From the NCBI RefSeq assembly GCF_008830225.1, contig NZ_WAIE01000007.1, forward strand, positions 106,141-170,140: a DNA stretch of 64,000 bases. The letters are read 5' to 3'. The DNA comes from Pseudodesulfovibrio senegalensis (GTDB lineage Bacteria; Desulfobacterota; Desulfovibrionia; Desulfovibrionales; Desulfovibrionaceae). The translations under genes and the position numbers were made by a program. Of the stretch, positions 9,042 to 16,413 are shown piece by piece; within the stretch, counting starts at the first letter, position 1; each line of letters begins with the position of its first letter. The notes beneath the pieces are model-generated. The model had not been told where the DNA came from. It ran no database searches and saw nothing but the letters and a program-made list of their open reading frames with translations.

Positions 9042-9749
9042 TTATTCCGCGAAGGTCTCATGGAAATATTGGACAAGTCCATCCACCCGCACCTCTGTGA
9101 AGAAGTGCCATTCCATCCATTCCTGTATGACAGCAAGGGCCGCTTCACTCAACTTGAAGTCGGTCAGTTCGAATGCCCTGAACATGGTGCTTAGTGGATA
9201 AATTTGGTCCAGTCGAAGGATTGACTCGTCTTCGTTTCCTACCGGCAGAGAGTCCCAAAAGAATTGAGGATACTCGCCATGACGAACTCTTTCCATAAAG
9301 GTCGCAGGGTATCCCGCCCGCTTTCCAGTTCCCTCTTCGACACCATAGTACGGAGCTATCATGTAGGTGGCGGCTGTCATATAGGAAGGCTTGCCCTTGA
9401 ATTCTTCACGATCCAGCGGCACATGTGGGGCGGCCAGCACCAAGGCTGGCCTACGTTTTGCTCTGTAGACGGACAACATCTCTCTATCATAGCAAGGTAA
9501 CCCTGCAACGGGGAGTTTGGACCGTTGAAAAACTTCTTCGTGGTTTGCGGGCATAATTTTGCAGTCCGCTAAAGCGTGCTGGCGGGCGTCGTCTGCTCTG
9601 CCTGTTGGGACTAAAGCCATCGGTTCTTGTCCAACGTGTGGTACGTACACCCAGAGCAGGCGTCCCGGTTCAGGAACGTTGCTGTCGGCTTCGACCCACC
9701 AAGGATCGACGTGTGAATGCATACAGTCTTCAGGGCAGATCTGGGTCAT
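9042..9749 (-). CDS. Probable toxin of a Panacea-type pair, PemK/MazF-like features
   Basis: 235 residues, no membrane segment. The stretch LLWVYVPHVGQEPMALVPTG followed later by RAKRRPALVLAAP recalls the beta-barrel core of PemK/MazF/Kid RNases, where an RP-x-LVL strand is common; this is a weak, motif-level resemblance. The start overlaps the end of the upstream Panacea-domain gene by 20 bases, as in toxin-antitoxin operons. At 235 residues it is about twice the usual MazF length. The extra part (FFWDSLPVGNEDESILRLDQIYPLS...) ends in a helical C-terminus. Alternative: an unrelated cargo protein. Confidence 0.55.
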   Translation of the reverse strand: MTQICPEDCMHSHVDPWWVEADSNVPEPGRLLWVYVPHVGQEPMALVPTGRADDARQHALADCKIMPANHEEVFQRSKLPVAGLPCYDREMLSVYRAKRRPALVLAAPHVPLDREEFKGKPSYMTAATYMIAPYYGVEEGTGKRAGYPATFMERVRHGEYPQFFWDSLPVGNEDESILRLDQIYPLSTMFRAFELTDFKLSEAALAVIQEWMEWHFFTEVRVDGLVQYFHETFAE

Positions 9750-10506
9750 GGCGAGCCTTTGACTTCCACAGTTCAGGAGAAATGGAGCAAGTCAGTGTTT
9801 GGTTATCGATCTGTTGGCCGTTCAATGAATCGAGAAAGGCTACCCCTTCTGAGAAGACTTCGTCATATCGGGGTTCCACCTTGACCCTTTGCTTTTGCTT
9901 GGAGGCTCGAACGGCTTTGAAACGCTCTTTAAATCGGCTTTGCATTCTCGCTTGACGTTCCTTTTGGCGTTTCAGCTGGCCTTGACTTAAAGTCTTTTTT
10001 TCTGGCGGAGAAATTTTGGGAAGATCGGGTTCCACTACAAGTGAGAAGTCGAGCATCTCTCCCGGCGCCGCGCTCAGCATTGGCTTGGTCAGGTAGATAT
10101 GATGCAACAGCTCTTCAGTGTTGCTTCCGTATTCTTTGACAGCCTGTTCAATAACTATCTTGGCTATGACCCCCTGTTTATCCAACAGAGCACTGCGGCC
10201 TTGTCCAGCGTCTCGCCAGCGGACAAAGTCATGTTCGGCAGAAATTTCTTTTTTCTCGGCACCCATGGCCAAAAGGGCAGGCTCGATTCGTTCCCAGAGA
10301 GGAACTGCCCATGGGCCGAAGTGGTGAAATTTCCAAGGGATGCCTGTGTATGTTTCGCCATTATTGTGCTTCGCGTACTCAAGATCAGCCAAGTATAGGT
10401 ACTTGATCAAATGAATATCGCCCAACTCACGGTCTTGCCAGTCGTCGTTGTCCTTGGCGGCCGTCAGTGCGATTTGAAGCAATGTGTCAACGCGTTCAGT
10501 ATTCAT
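9730..10506 (-). CDS. Panacea / SocA-domain (DUF4065-like) probable antitoxin
   Basis: 258 residues. The N-terminal part has the hallmark pattern of Panacea domains: GDIHLIKYLYLADLEYA, then TGIPWKFHHFGPWAVPLW, which corresponds to the family's KL(L/Y)YLAD...W...GP motif. This domain is known as an antitoxin that neutralises many unrelated toxins and is usually encoded next to its toxin. The C-terminal half is highly basic and helical (KKTLSQGQLKRQKERQARMQ region), which could bind nucleic acid or the partner. It is first in a two-gene unit with 9042-9749 and is transcribed away from 10728. Confidence 0.7.
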   Translation of the reverse strand: MNTERVDTLLQIALTAAKDNDDWQDRELGDIHLIKYLYLADLEYAKHNNGETYTGIPWKFHHFGPWAVPLWERIEPALLAMGAEKKEISAEHDFVRWRDAGQGRSALLDKQGVIAKIVIEQAVKEYGSNTEELLHHIYLTKPMLSAAPGEMLDFSLVVEPDLPKISPPEKKTLSQGQLKRQKERQARMQSRFKERFKAVRASKQKQRVKVEPRYDEVFSEGVAFLDSLNGQQIDNQTLTCSISPELWKSKARHDPDLP

Positions 10507-10675
10507 AATGACTAATTATTTTGAATGGACATGCCGAATACTCACTCAAAACAAAAGAAGCAAGCTATACATTCTTATCACGAACTGGCACATGGCTACA
10601 AGCAAGCTCTTGGGCAAAGGAATCTCTTGCTAGTTTAATTCAATATCAGTTATCGAGGAGGGTGGATTTTATGCA

Positions 10676-10703
10676 TTGACTGTCGCAAGGTGTGTGGTAT
10701 TAA
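10676..10703 (+). promoter_or_regulatory. Sigma-70-like promoter for the small gene at 10728
   Basis: TTGACT at 10676-10681 and TATTAA at 10698-10703 with a 16-base spacer, 24 bases before the ATG. A strong AAGGAGG ribosome site follows. Confidence 0.6.
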
Positions 10704-10727
10704 GGATAAAAATCTTAAGGAGGATTT

Positions 10728-10934
10728 ATGTCCAGATACTATGTCAATCAAAACGCCCAATCCAATGGAGATCACGAGGTTCACAAGGATGGTTGCAGTT
10801 ATATGCCGCTTCCTGAGAATCGTACGTATCTTGGAACGTTCACCAATTGTCAGGATGCTGTTCGTGAGGCGAAAAAGATTTATCCTCAGTCAAATGGCTG
10901 TTATTATTGCAGCCGAGAATGTCATACCTCATGA
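10728..10934 (+). CDS. Small conserved cysteine-containing protein, function unknown
   Basis: 68 residues, with a TTAAGGAGG ribosome site eight bases before the ATG. The pattern YYVNQNAQSNGDHEVHKDGC, then YLG, AKKIYPQSNGCYYC and a terminal CHTS is that of a small protein family I recognise as widespread in bacteria, often in mobile DNA, without a known role. The conserved Cys and His residues could bind a metal. It is monocistronic, with its own promoter and terminator, and is intact although its surroundings are accessory. Confidence 0.8.
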   Translation: MSRYYVNQNAQSNGDHEVHKDGCSYMPLPENRTYLGTFTNCQDAVREAKKIYPQSNGCYYCSRECHTS

Positions 10935-10960
10935 TTAAATCTTTTTTGCTTGTTATTTGA

Positions 10961-10991
10961 GGAAGGCTTTTCAGTGAGCCTTCCTTTTTTT
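10961..10991 (+). terminator. Rho-independent terminator of the small gene
   Basis: Stem GGAAGGCT/AGCCTTCC with an 8-base loop followed by seven T residues, 26 bases after the stop at 10934. Confidence 0.88.
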
Positions 10992-11008
10992 GTGGCGTTC
11001 TTCTCTGC

Positions 11009-11206
11009 TTATTCCTCCAGATATGCCGCAAGCTGCCTTACGAGAGAATCTGCTACGGTAATCCCCCCTAATAATCCTAGAAAGGCAATGTAAAGCCAAA
11101 TGTAATCCACATATCTCCAGATGACTGGGAAGATGTTGCATCGGTCCATCAAATGAAAAAGAAGGAAGAAGCCTAAAAATGCGATGAGGGGCCATTCAAA
11201 AAACAT
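11009..11206 (-). CDS. Small membrane protein related to the neighbour at 11241
   Basis: 65 residues with two hydrophobic stretches (PLIAFLGFFLLFHL and IWLYIAFLGLLGGITVA). The segment RYVDYIWLYIAFLGLL closely matches KCVDYIWLSVASFGLI in the next gene, so the two are related; this one lacks the long soluble C-terminal part. An AAAGG ribosome site precedes the ATG. It could be a truncated duplicate or a genuine short partner. Function unknown. Confidence 0.5.
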   Translation of the reverse strand: MFFEWPLIAFLGFFLLFHLMDRCNIFPVIWRYVDYIWLYIAFLGLLGGITVADSLVRQLAAYLEE

Positions 11207-11240
11207 GAATATACCTTTTGAGATGGTGGATAGTGGGAGT

Positions 11241-11870
11241 CTATGTGTAGCCTTTAAGCGAGGCGGTCGTTTTGGTGAACCTCAAGGCGATGGCAAAGGC
11301 AAGAAGTATTGGGCCAAGGTACTTTGCAGAATGTTTGAAGCTGTAAAGGGACATGGCATCCGCTTCCAGCTGAGCGACTCGGCTACATTTATCCCTTAGG
11401 CCATTGATGATGTTTAGGATGATATCCTGATCTTTTCTAATTTCTGGAATTCTATGGTTTGACTTGGAGCGGTTGAATGTCTGATCGAAGTACAGCTTGT
11501 AGCAAGGCTCTTCATCGAAAATCAGGGCTTTTGCCTGTTTGAACCATCCAACTGCCAATTCATACTCCCAGCGCATTTCTTTTGAAAGATATTCTGGTGG
11601 GTTGCTGTAGTGATCGATCGTTACAGCAAGTGCGGGGGAAGCCCAAAAGGGGGTTGAAGACAGGGAGCCGCGCTCCCGTTCCAACTCCTGCTCCGTTTCC
11701 GTGAGGTAGATGCTAGCGCCTGAAACGATTAACCCGAAGGAGGCAACCGAAAGCCATATGTAATCAACACACTTCCATAGTGATGGCCGTGGTCCTAGCT
11801 TGAACATGGCTATGTGGAAAATGATAATGAACGCGACAAACAGGGAGCTGATAATGATGAGATGGGACAT
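11241..11870 (-). CDS. Membrane protein of unknown function
   Basis: 209 residues: two N-terminal membrane segments (about 4-22 and 35-52), a soluble helical central part of about 110 residues with a charged EREREG-like stretch, and a final hydrophobic segment (YLGPILLAFAIALRF) near the C-terminus. It shares the VDYIWL segment with the short protein at 11009-11206. It is part of a same-strand run (12809 to 11009) that may be one transcript. I do not recognise the family. Confidence 0.65.
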   Translation of the reverse strand: MSHLIIISSLFVAFIIIFHIAMFKLGPRPSLWKCVDYIWLSVASFGLIVSGASIYLTETEQELERERGSLSSTPFWASPALAVTIDHYSNPPEYLSKEMRWEYELAVGWFKQAKALIFDEEPCYKLYFDQTFNRSKSNHRIPEIRKDQDIILNIINGLRDKCSRVAQLEADAMSLYSFKHSAKYLGPILLAFAIALRFTKTTASLKGYT

Positions 11871-11885
11871 AGTGGTTTTATCTGT

Positions 11886-12068
11886 TTACCTAATCACCAT
11901 TCCAACATGGTGGTACGGCACTCCTAGATCGTCGAGCAGGTCGGCGATGTTTTCGCCAAGCCTGTTTGTCTGGTAGTAGGGAGGCATTCTATGGGTTGCG
12001 GCAGCAAAGTCTTCCTTAGATATCTTTCGCCAACGTGTGTTTTCAGTTGTCAACTTGTAGACGTTCAT
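11886..12068 (-). CDS. Small hypothetical protein
   Basis: 60 residues (MNVYKLTTENTRWRKISKEDF...). It starts three bases after the stop of the upstream small gene, so translation may be coupled. It has no membrane segment, cysteines or recognised motif. It is supported mainly by its position in a tight same-strand run, so weak evidence. Confidence 0.45.
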   Translation of the reverse strand: MNVYKLTTENTRWRKISKEDFAAATHRMPPYYQTNRLGENIADLLDDLGVPYHHVGMVIR

Positions 12069-12071
12069 TGT

Positions 12072-12332
12072 CTATTCTCTTTCGTATTCGGTCGTAAAAT
12101 ACGTCCCATGTCTGCATGCGATCTTGTTCCACCAGTCTGTTGGCAAAGGTGGCACATTTCCCTCCTGTTCTGCAAGGCGAAGGCATTGTAGGATTGTTCG
12201 TAGGCCGATGGAAAAATCATGGTGCTTGTCCTGCATGGCGAACACCAATTCTTCGCTGCAACGTGTGCAGTCCGTCTTTTTACAATCTCCATCCTGCTCG
12301 GCCCGGTTGCCAAGAATTGTGTTGTGGTCCAT
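12072..12332 (-). CDS. Small hypothetical protein with a Cys pair
   Basis: 86 residues with a GGAG ribosome site eight bases before the ATG. A CKKTDCTRC cluster at about residues 17-25 could bind a metal. The rest is soluble and helical (IGLRTILQCLRLAEQEG, PTDWWNKIA). It lies between 12378-12809 and 11886-12068 on the same strand. Family not recognised. Confidence 0.5.
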   Translation of the reverse strand: MDHNTILGNRAEQDGDCKKTDCTRCSEELVFAMQDKHHDFSIGLRTILQCLRLAEQEGNVPPLPTDWWNKIACRHGTYFTTEYERE

Positions 12333-12377
12333 CGTTATCTCCGTGTTTCGTGCTTTGATTGCAGTTCAGGCCTCATC

Positions 12378-12809
12378 TCATTTTGAGCAATAGCCCTTCA
12401 GAAGGCCCACAAATCTTTCATCGACGGAAAGAATAACCTCTGGATCTTTTTCGGAAGCTTCGGAAACTTTGTACCACTGGAAACCGGTTAATGGCCGAAC
12501 GGGTTCGTCAATGTTTTCAAAAGATATTTCTACGTTATAGATTGCTTCGAGAATATCGTAGTCAACCGGCTGCGGGCTCACCAAGCGCCTGAACTCTTCC
12601 CTGCTTCCCAGATAGTAGCCTTCTTCGTCAGCATGTTCGATAACGACAGAAACGATTCGTTTTTCATCATCGGTCAGGTAATTTCTTGGCGGCTCCAGTT
12701 CTGACATGAAGCCCATCTTACCATCTTTGATGTACAAATTTTCGTCGAGCCAATCGAAGGAGCATATTTCCTTCCCATTCATTTCAAAGGTTATCTTCGT
12801 TTTGGCCAT
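12378..12809 (-). CDS. Hypothetical acidic cytoplasmic protein
   Basis: 143 residues with an excellent AAAGGAGGT ribosome site, so the start is firm. Acidic, no signal peptide or membrane segment. N-terminal beta-like strands (KITFEMNGKEICSFDW) precede a helical section. First gene of the minus-strand run down to 11009. Family not recognised. Confidence 0.6.
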   Translation of the reverse strand: MAKTKITFEMNGKEICSFDWLDENLYIKDGKMGFMSELEPPRNYLTDDEKRIVSVVIEHADEEGYYLGSREEFRRLVSPQPVDYDILEAIYNVEISFENIDEPVRPLTGFQWYKVSEASEKDPEVILSVDERFVGLLKGYCSK

Positions 12810-12890
12810 AGATTTACCTCCTTTTGGACTACCGCCCCTATACCTTCCAGAGTTAGGGCATGGGGTTGAGCCAAGGTTTTCGTATCGGAT

Positions 12891-13103
12891 TTATTGCTTT
12901 TGATTTGGTCGTGAGAGTTCGGCCACGAGCTCAGAAGTAGTCTTGCCGGCGAAAAAGGATTTTTGTTTTGGAGTTGTCCGGCGCTTTCCTTTTGGCTTTC
13001 TGGAGTTGTCCAGAGCCTCCAGAATTTCGCTTTTATACCACCGCAGTCCGAGTCCTCGGCCTTGGCCGAGGTTTACAGGACGCACCTTGAGCCGTTCCAG
13101 CAC
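12891..13103 (-). pseudogene. 5'-truncated helix-turn-helix (AlpA/MerR-like) DNA-binding protein
   Basis: The readable part (70 residues from a TTG/CTG-type start) holds TVLERLKVRPVNLGQGRGLGLRWYKSEILEAL, which looks like the second half of a small winged helix-turn-helix domain of the phage regulator/excisionase kind, followed by a basic tail. The first helices that should precede it are missing: upstream DNA belongs to a primase fragment on the other strand. Broken at the same point as its neighbour, so probably non-functional. If complete it would have been a candidate excisionase or regulator. Confidence 0.6.
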
Positions 13104-13104
13104 G

Positions 13105-13710
13105 GTTCTGGCTGACCCGGGCGTCTACGGTTATGGCGTAAAGGTCAACGATCGCAACGAACTTTTGGTTCCGGGCAGAGACGTGGAGGGGTTCATTCAC
13201 ACTTTGCAAACGGTGAATCAAGATGGGAAATTCTTTGTTGCTGGTTCAAGAAAAACGGGAACCTTCCATACTATTGATCCGGATCGAACAATGGGTAACC
13301 CGCAGACACCCATTCTTATTGCTGAAGGATATGCTACGGCGGCAAGCGTACACATGGCCATCGGTGAGCCGGTCCATGCCGCGTTTGATGCAGGCAATCT
13401 GAAGCATGTGGCCGAAGCTTTGCACGGCAAATATCCCGATCGGAGTGTTGTTATTTTGTCCGACAACGATCACCAGCAGTCAGGTAATCCGGGAGTGACT
13501 AAAGCTCAAGCCGCAGCTCGGGCCGTTGGCGGGCAGTTTGTTGTTCCATTGTTTTCCGATGCCGAAAAGGCCAAGGGATTGACGGATTTCAATGATCTGC
13601 ATGCTACGCGAGGGCTGGAGGCCGTTCGCAAGCAGCTTGAACCGGTTTTGCAAAAGGTCCGAGGGAAAGGGCTTGAACAGCAGGAAGACGGATTGGCCAT
13701 GAGCCTTTAA
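13105..13710 (+). pseudogene. C-terminal TOPRIM part of a plasmid/phage primase (TraC-like), 5' end lost
   Basis: From about 13105 the frame encodes ADPGVYGYGVKVNDRNELLVPG...IHTLQTV, then TPILIAEGYATAASVH (TOPRIM glutamate) and VVILSDNDHQQ (DxD), then KGLTDFNDLH. This is the C-terminal half of DNA primases carried by plasmids and mobile elements. The frame remains open upstream to 12943, but those residues are antisense to the helix-turn-helix gene and not primase-like. The zinc-finger and N-terminal catalytic parts are absent, so it is judged a remnant. Confidence 0.75.
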
Positions 13711-13724
13711 CTTACGAGGTTGTA

Positions 13725-14271
13725 ATGAGCATTGTTAGGACACATACGGGTAAGAATCTGGATTTAGCCAATCCGAATTCCAAGGAAATATGCATTGAGG
13801 ACATCGCGCACCATTTGGCCAAGCTGGATAGGTACAACGGTGCTGGCCATTACTCGTACTCGGTTGGCCAGCATAGTCTGCTGGTGGCTGATGCTTTGCC
13901 CAAGGAATACAAGCTTCAAGGGCTTTTGCATGATGCTACCGAGGCTTATCTGGGAGATGTCGTATCTCCGCTGAAGGCCATGCTGCCAGAATATCGACGC
14001 ATCGAGGGACAGGTCATGAGGGCGATTTGCAATCGTTTCCAGATTACGTTTCCCCGACCTCAGATTATCAAGAAGGCAGATCAGGCAGTAATGGCTGCTG
14101 AAATGCAGCAGGTCGTCAAATGGCCGGTTGGCCCAGCGTCCGGATTTGCCGCCGTCTCCGCCGGGTATGGTGATCAAGCCCATGGAATGGCAGCAGGTCA
14201 AAGGACAATTTCTGGAACGTTTTCAGGAACTGGAGAAAGGGCACGCCCTGAGCGCTGGGTTGGGATTGTAA
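13725..14271 (+). pseudogene. HD-domain phosphohydrolase, frameshifted
   Basis: The N-terminal 125 residues match HD hydrolases found in phages and plasmids (YfdR/YfbR kind): IEDIAHHLAKLDRYNGAG, YSVGQHSLLVA, and the HD metal pair in GLLHDATEAYLGD, consistent with a nucleotidase. After about nucleotide 14115 the original frame becomes nonsense-like, whereas the +1 frame reads PPGMVIKPMEWQQV then FLERFQELEKGH, a typical C-terminus, ending at 14271. One small insertion, or a loss of two bases, between about 14115 and 14160 explains this. The frame without correction runs to 14324. Confidence 0.72.
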
Positions 14272-14288
14272 GACTTCACAATGATGCA

Positions 14289-14312
14289 CCGGGGAGGTAT
14301 GATCCTCCCCGG
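14289..14312 (+). other. Perfect hairpin after the HD gene
   Basis: CCGGGGAGG, 6-base loop, CCTCCCCGG. No T-tract follows, so it is not a standard terminator. It lies just before the ribosome site of the next gene and could protect or attenuate the message. Confidence 0.5.
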
Positions 14313-14332
14313 ATAAATACTTAGGAGGTATG

Positions 14333-14560
14333 ATGGCACAACTGTCCAGATCTGAGATGTTTGAAAATATCAAGCTGGCTCTTGAAGCTGATAAACGAGG
14401 TGACCATGAGGAAGCCTTCCGGATAAGACTCAGAATTCCTTTGGCTCCGCATCTTGCCATGGCCTACAAAGACACGCTTGGAAAGGAAGCTTTGATCGAA
14501 AGTGGATTTGATCTTTCAGAAGCGGAGGCCGAGTATGGATCGGAATGGCTTGACGGATAA
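14333..14560 (+). CDS. Small hypothetical helical protein
   Basis: 75 residues from the second of two adjacent ATG codons (14330 and 14333), both after a TAGGAGG site; the second gives the more usual spacing. The content is helical and acidic (SEMFENIKLALEADKRGDHEEAFRIR). It overlaps the next gene's start by 26 bases. Family not recognised. The run primase - HD - this - next gene on one strand suggests a former operon. Confidence 0.55.
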   Translation: MAQLSRSEMFENIKLALEADKRGDHEEAFRIRLRIPLAPHLAMAYKDTLGKEALIESGFDLSEAEAEYGSEWLDG

Positions 14561-15089
14561 ACTGGTAGCAAAGCTCAATGCAGATTGGGGCGCATATCAA
14601 CTCAAGGAAAGCACTCCAGAAGCCGAACTTTTTAGTCAAAGCTTGAAAGAATCTGTTTCTCTTTTTCAGGGGGTTGGACAATCTGGGAATCCTTATACCA
14701 TCTTGATGGTCGAAGAAGTGACCTTGCATCATGAGCTAGTCAATTATTCAAACGCACCGGAGATGGTGAACAGTATCAAGCCAGCGCTGGAGCAGTTGTC
14801 TGATGCCAACGAAACGTTGAAGTTGGTTCAGGATCACGATGCGTATGAAAAGGCTGCTCGTACATACTCCTCCAAACGTAAACAGGGCGGCCTTCCTCTG
14901 GATGCCTTTCGGGAATTCATCAAGTCCCATACCGCCCGTCTTACTAACCGTCTTAAAGCCACGTCTTCGGTTCCGGAAAAGAACATCCTGCGGCAGCGCA
15001 AGGATAATTTGAAGGTTGCCAACCAGAAGTATATGGCCATGCAGCGCCAGGCGCTGGGGATGGAGCAGGGGCAAGGGCTGGAAAGATAG
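14535..15089 (+). CDS. Hypothetical soluble protein
   Basis: 184 residues from ATG 14535 (MDRNGLTDKLVAKLNADWG). The open frame extends to 14502, but the extra residues lie inside the previous gene. Helical, with a basic second half (AARTYSSKRKQGGLP...KNILRQRKDNLKVANQKYMAMQRQALG). No membrane segment. It ends before a bidirectional terminator. I do not recognise the family. Confidence 0.6.
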   Translation: MDRNGLTDKLVAKLNADWGAYQLKESTPEAELFSQSLKESVSLFQGVGQSGNPYTILMVEEVTLHHELVNYSNAPEMVNSIKPALEQLSDANETLKLVQDHDAYEKAARTYSSKRKQGGLPLDAFREFIKSHTARLTNRLKATSSVPEKNILRQRKDNLKVANQKYMAMQRQALGMEQGQGLER

Positions 15090-15191
15090 ATTCTTAACTC
15101 AACCTAAAGCCGCCTGCGAAAAATCGCGGCGATATGCGCGATAATTCATTATTGTCCTTTGTTTCAAATACGGCAACAGTGTTGCAAAAAT

Positions 15192-15224
15192 AAAGGGTCG
15201 CGTCCAGTTTGGACACGGCCCTTT
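15192..15224. terminator. Bidirectional terminator between convergent genes
   Basis: A near-perfect 14-bp stem (AAAGGG..CG.GTCC/GGAC.CG.CCCTTT) flanked by A- and T-rich runs. It separates the plus-strand gene ending at 15089 from the minus-strand gene ending at 15227. The rest of 15090-15191 shows no gene. Confidence 0.8.
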
Positions 15225-15226
15225 AT

Positions 15227-16171
15227 TTATTCCTTCATTCTAGACCAAGCTCTCCGGCTTGGGGTAAGGTGTGTTTTTAGGGCCAGCCGCTTTTGCCAGT
15301 GCTTTTTAATGAAGTATACATAGCGAAATTGGCGGAAACGGAGCGGAATAGCGCGGTCCTTGTTATCAATAAGGATTTTGCTTCGCCCTTTTTTGCTCGT
15401 GGTCAACAGCATTTCATGAAAGTACTCCCCGTCCAGATAGTAGAAGCTTGTCCAATGGCTCCCGCAATACAGGAAGTTGGAGGCTTGGTAGACCACACCC
15501 AGGCGGCCGCATCGTTCGTCTGCGAAGGATTGTATCCAAGCCACGGTGGGACAAGCCCGCTTGATGTATTTTATACTATATGAAATAGCCCGGCTCTCGC
15601 TATTCCGGGGGGCTACGTCGCTTAACCACATGCGGTTTAGTTCCATGTATTCCCCGACGCTGGTGTCCGGGACGATTTTGCCCACAGCACGGGGATTGAG
15701 CGCATATCCAAACACGAGCACACCGGCCAGATTTTGGCGGTAGAATACGCCGAGGTGACAATAGCTGTTGTTTACTATTCGGTGGGAGTAGTGGTGTTTC
15801 AGCACCAATTCCCGAGAGAATTGCGACGGTATCCAGGCGACGTAGAAATCACGCTGGCCGGACGCGGCAACACCGGCCTCGGCATCCTCCAGGGGAATGG
15901 CCCAGGTCTCCATGTATTTGTTGGCGTCCTTCTCGTAGTCGAACATCTCGGCCAGCATGGAACCCTGTCCGAACAGGGACTTGGCGTGGTCGGCACTCAG
16001 GACACGGACAGGTACGGCAGCCGTGGCCGTGCCGGTGGAGAGCATCTGCTCCAGCACCAGCACCTTGTATTCCACTTCGGCCAGTCCCTGGACCGCATTG
16101 GAGTTGTCAAACTCAATATAACACAGGGGAACCCTGATATTGCTGGGAATGTCGTTGAAGCTGATGGACAT
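15227..16171 (-). CDS. Chimera: Mu-type tail sheath N-terminus joined in frame to a Mom DNA-modification domain
   Basis: 314 residues. Residues 1 to about 105 match the N-terminus of Mu gpL-like contractile tail sheath proteins (MSISFNDIPSNIRVP, GTATAAVPVRVLSAD, LFGQGSMLAEMF). From about residue 107 to the end the sequence is Mom-like: FSRELVLKHHYSHRIVNNSY, GYALNPRAVGKIV, ELNRMWLSDVAPRNSESRAI, WIQSFADERCGRLG. Mom is the Mu enzyme of acetyltransferase fold that modifies adenines (carbamoylmethyl-adenine) to shield phage DNA from restriction. The join lies near nucleotide 15853. In Mu these genes are far apart, so a deletion of the intervening tail genes fused them. The Mom part (about 207 residues) looks full length. 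Confidence 0.85.
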   Translation of the reverse strand: MSISFNDIPSNIRVPLCYIEFDNSNAVQGLAEVEYKVLVLEQMLSTGTATAAVPVRVLSADHAKSLFGQGSMLAEMFDYEKDANKYMETWAIPLEDAEAGVAASGQRDFYVAWIPSQFSRELVLKHHYSHRIVNNSYCHLGVFYRQNLAGVLVFGYALNPRAVGKIVPDTSVGEYMELNRMWLSDVAPRNSESRAISYSIKYIKRACPTVAWIQSFADERCGRLGVVYQASNFLYCGSHWTSFYYLDGEYFHEMLLTTSKKGRSKILIDNKDRAIPLRFRQFRYVYFIKKHWQKRLALKTHLTPSRRAWSRMKE

Positions 16172-16402
16172 TTAGCCCTCCTCGGTGGTTACGGCGCTGG
16201 CGGCCTTGGCTTCGGCTTTGGCGGCCGCCTCAGCCCCTTTCTTGATGGCTTCGGCTGTGGTTTTTTTTAGGTCGCCATCCTTGAGGCGGCGACGCCAGTA
16301 GCCGGTTGCCGGAACTTCCTTGCCGTATTCGGGGAGCGGCTTCTTGGTACGCGGATCACGCACGATCAAGCCGTCTCGGGGTTTGAGATACAAATTAGCC
16401 AC
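16172..16402 (-). CDS. Mu gp38-like small tail-region protein (DUF2635)
   Basis: 76 residues. MANLYLKPRDGLIVRDPRTKKPLP followed by VPATGYWRRRLKDGD is the DUF2635 signature, a small protein encoded directly before the tail sheath gene in Mu-like phages. The C-terminus is Ala/Glu/Lys-rich. Its stop abuts the start of the sheath-Mom chimera, which is the Mu gene order. Role in the virion not established. Confidence 0.8.
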   Translation of the reverse strand: MANLYLKPRDGLIVRDPRTKKPLPEYGKEVPATGYWRRRLKDGDLKKTTAEAIKKGAEAAAKAEAKAASAVTTEEG

Positions 16403-16413
16403 GTCGGTTCCTC

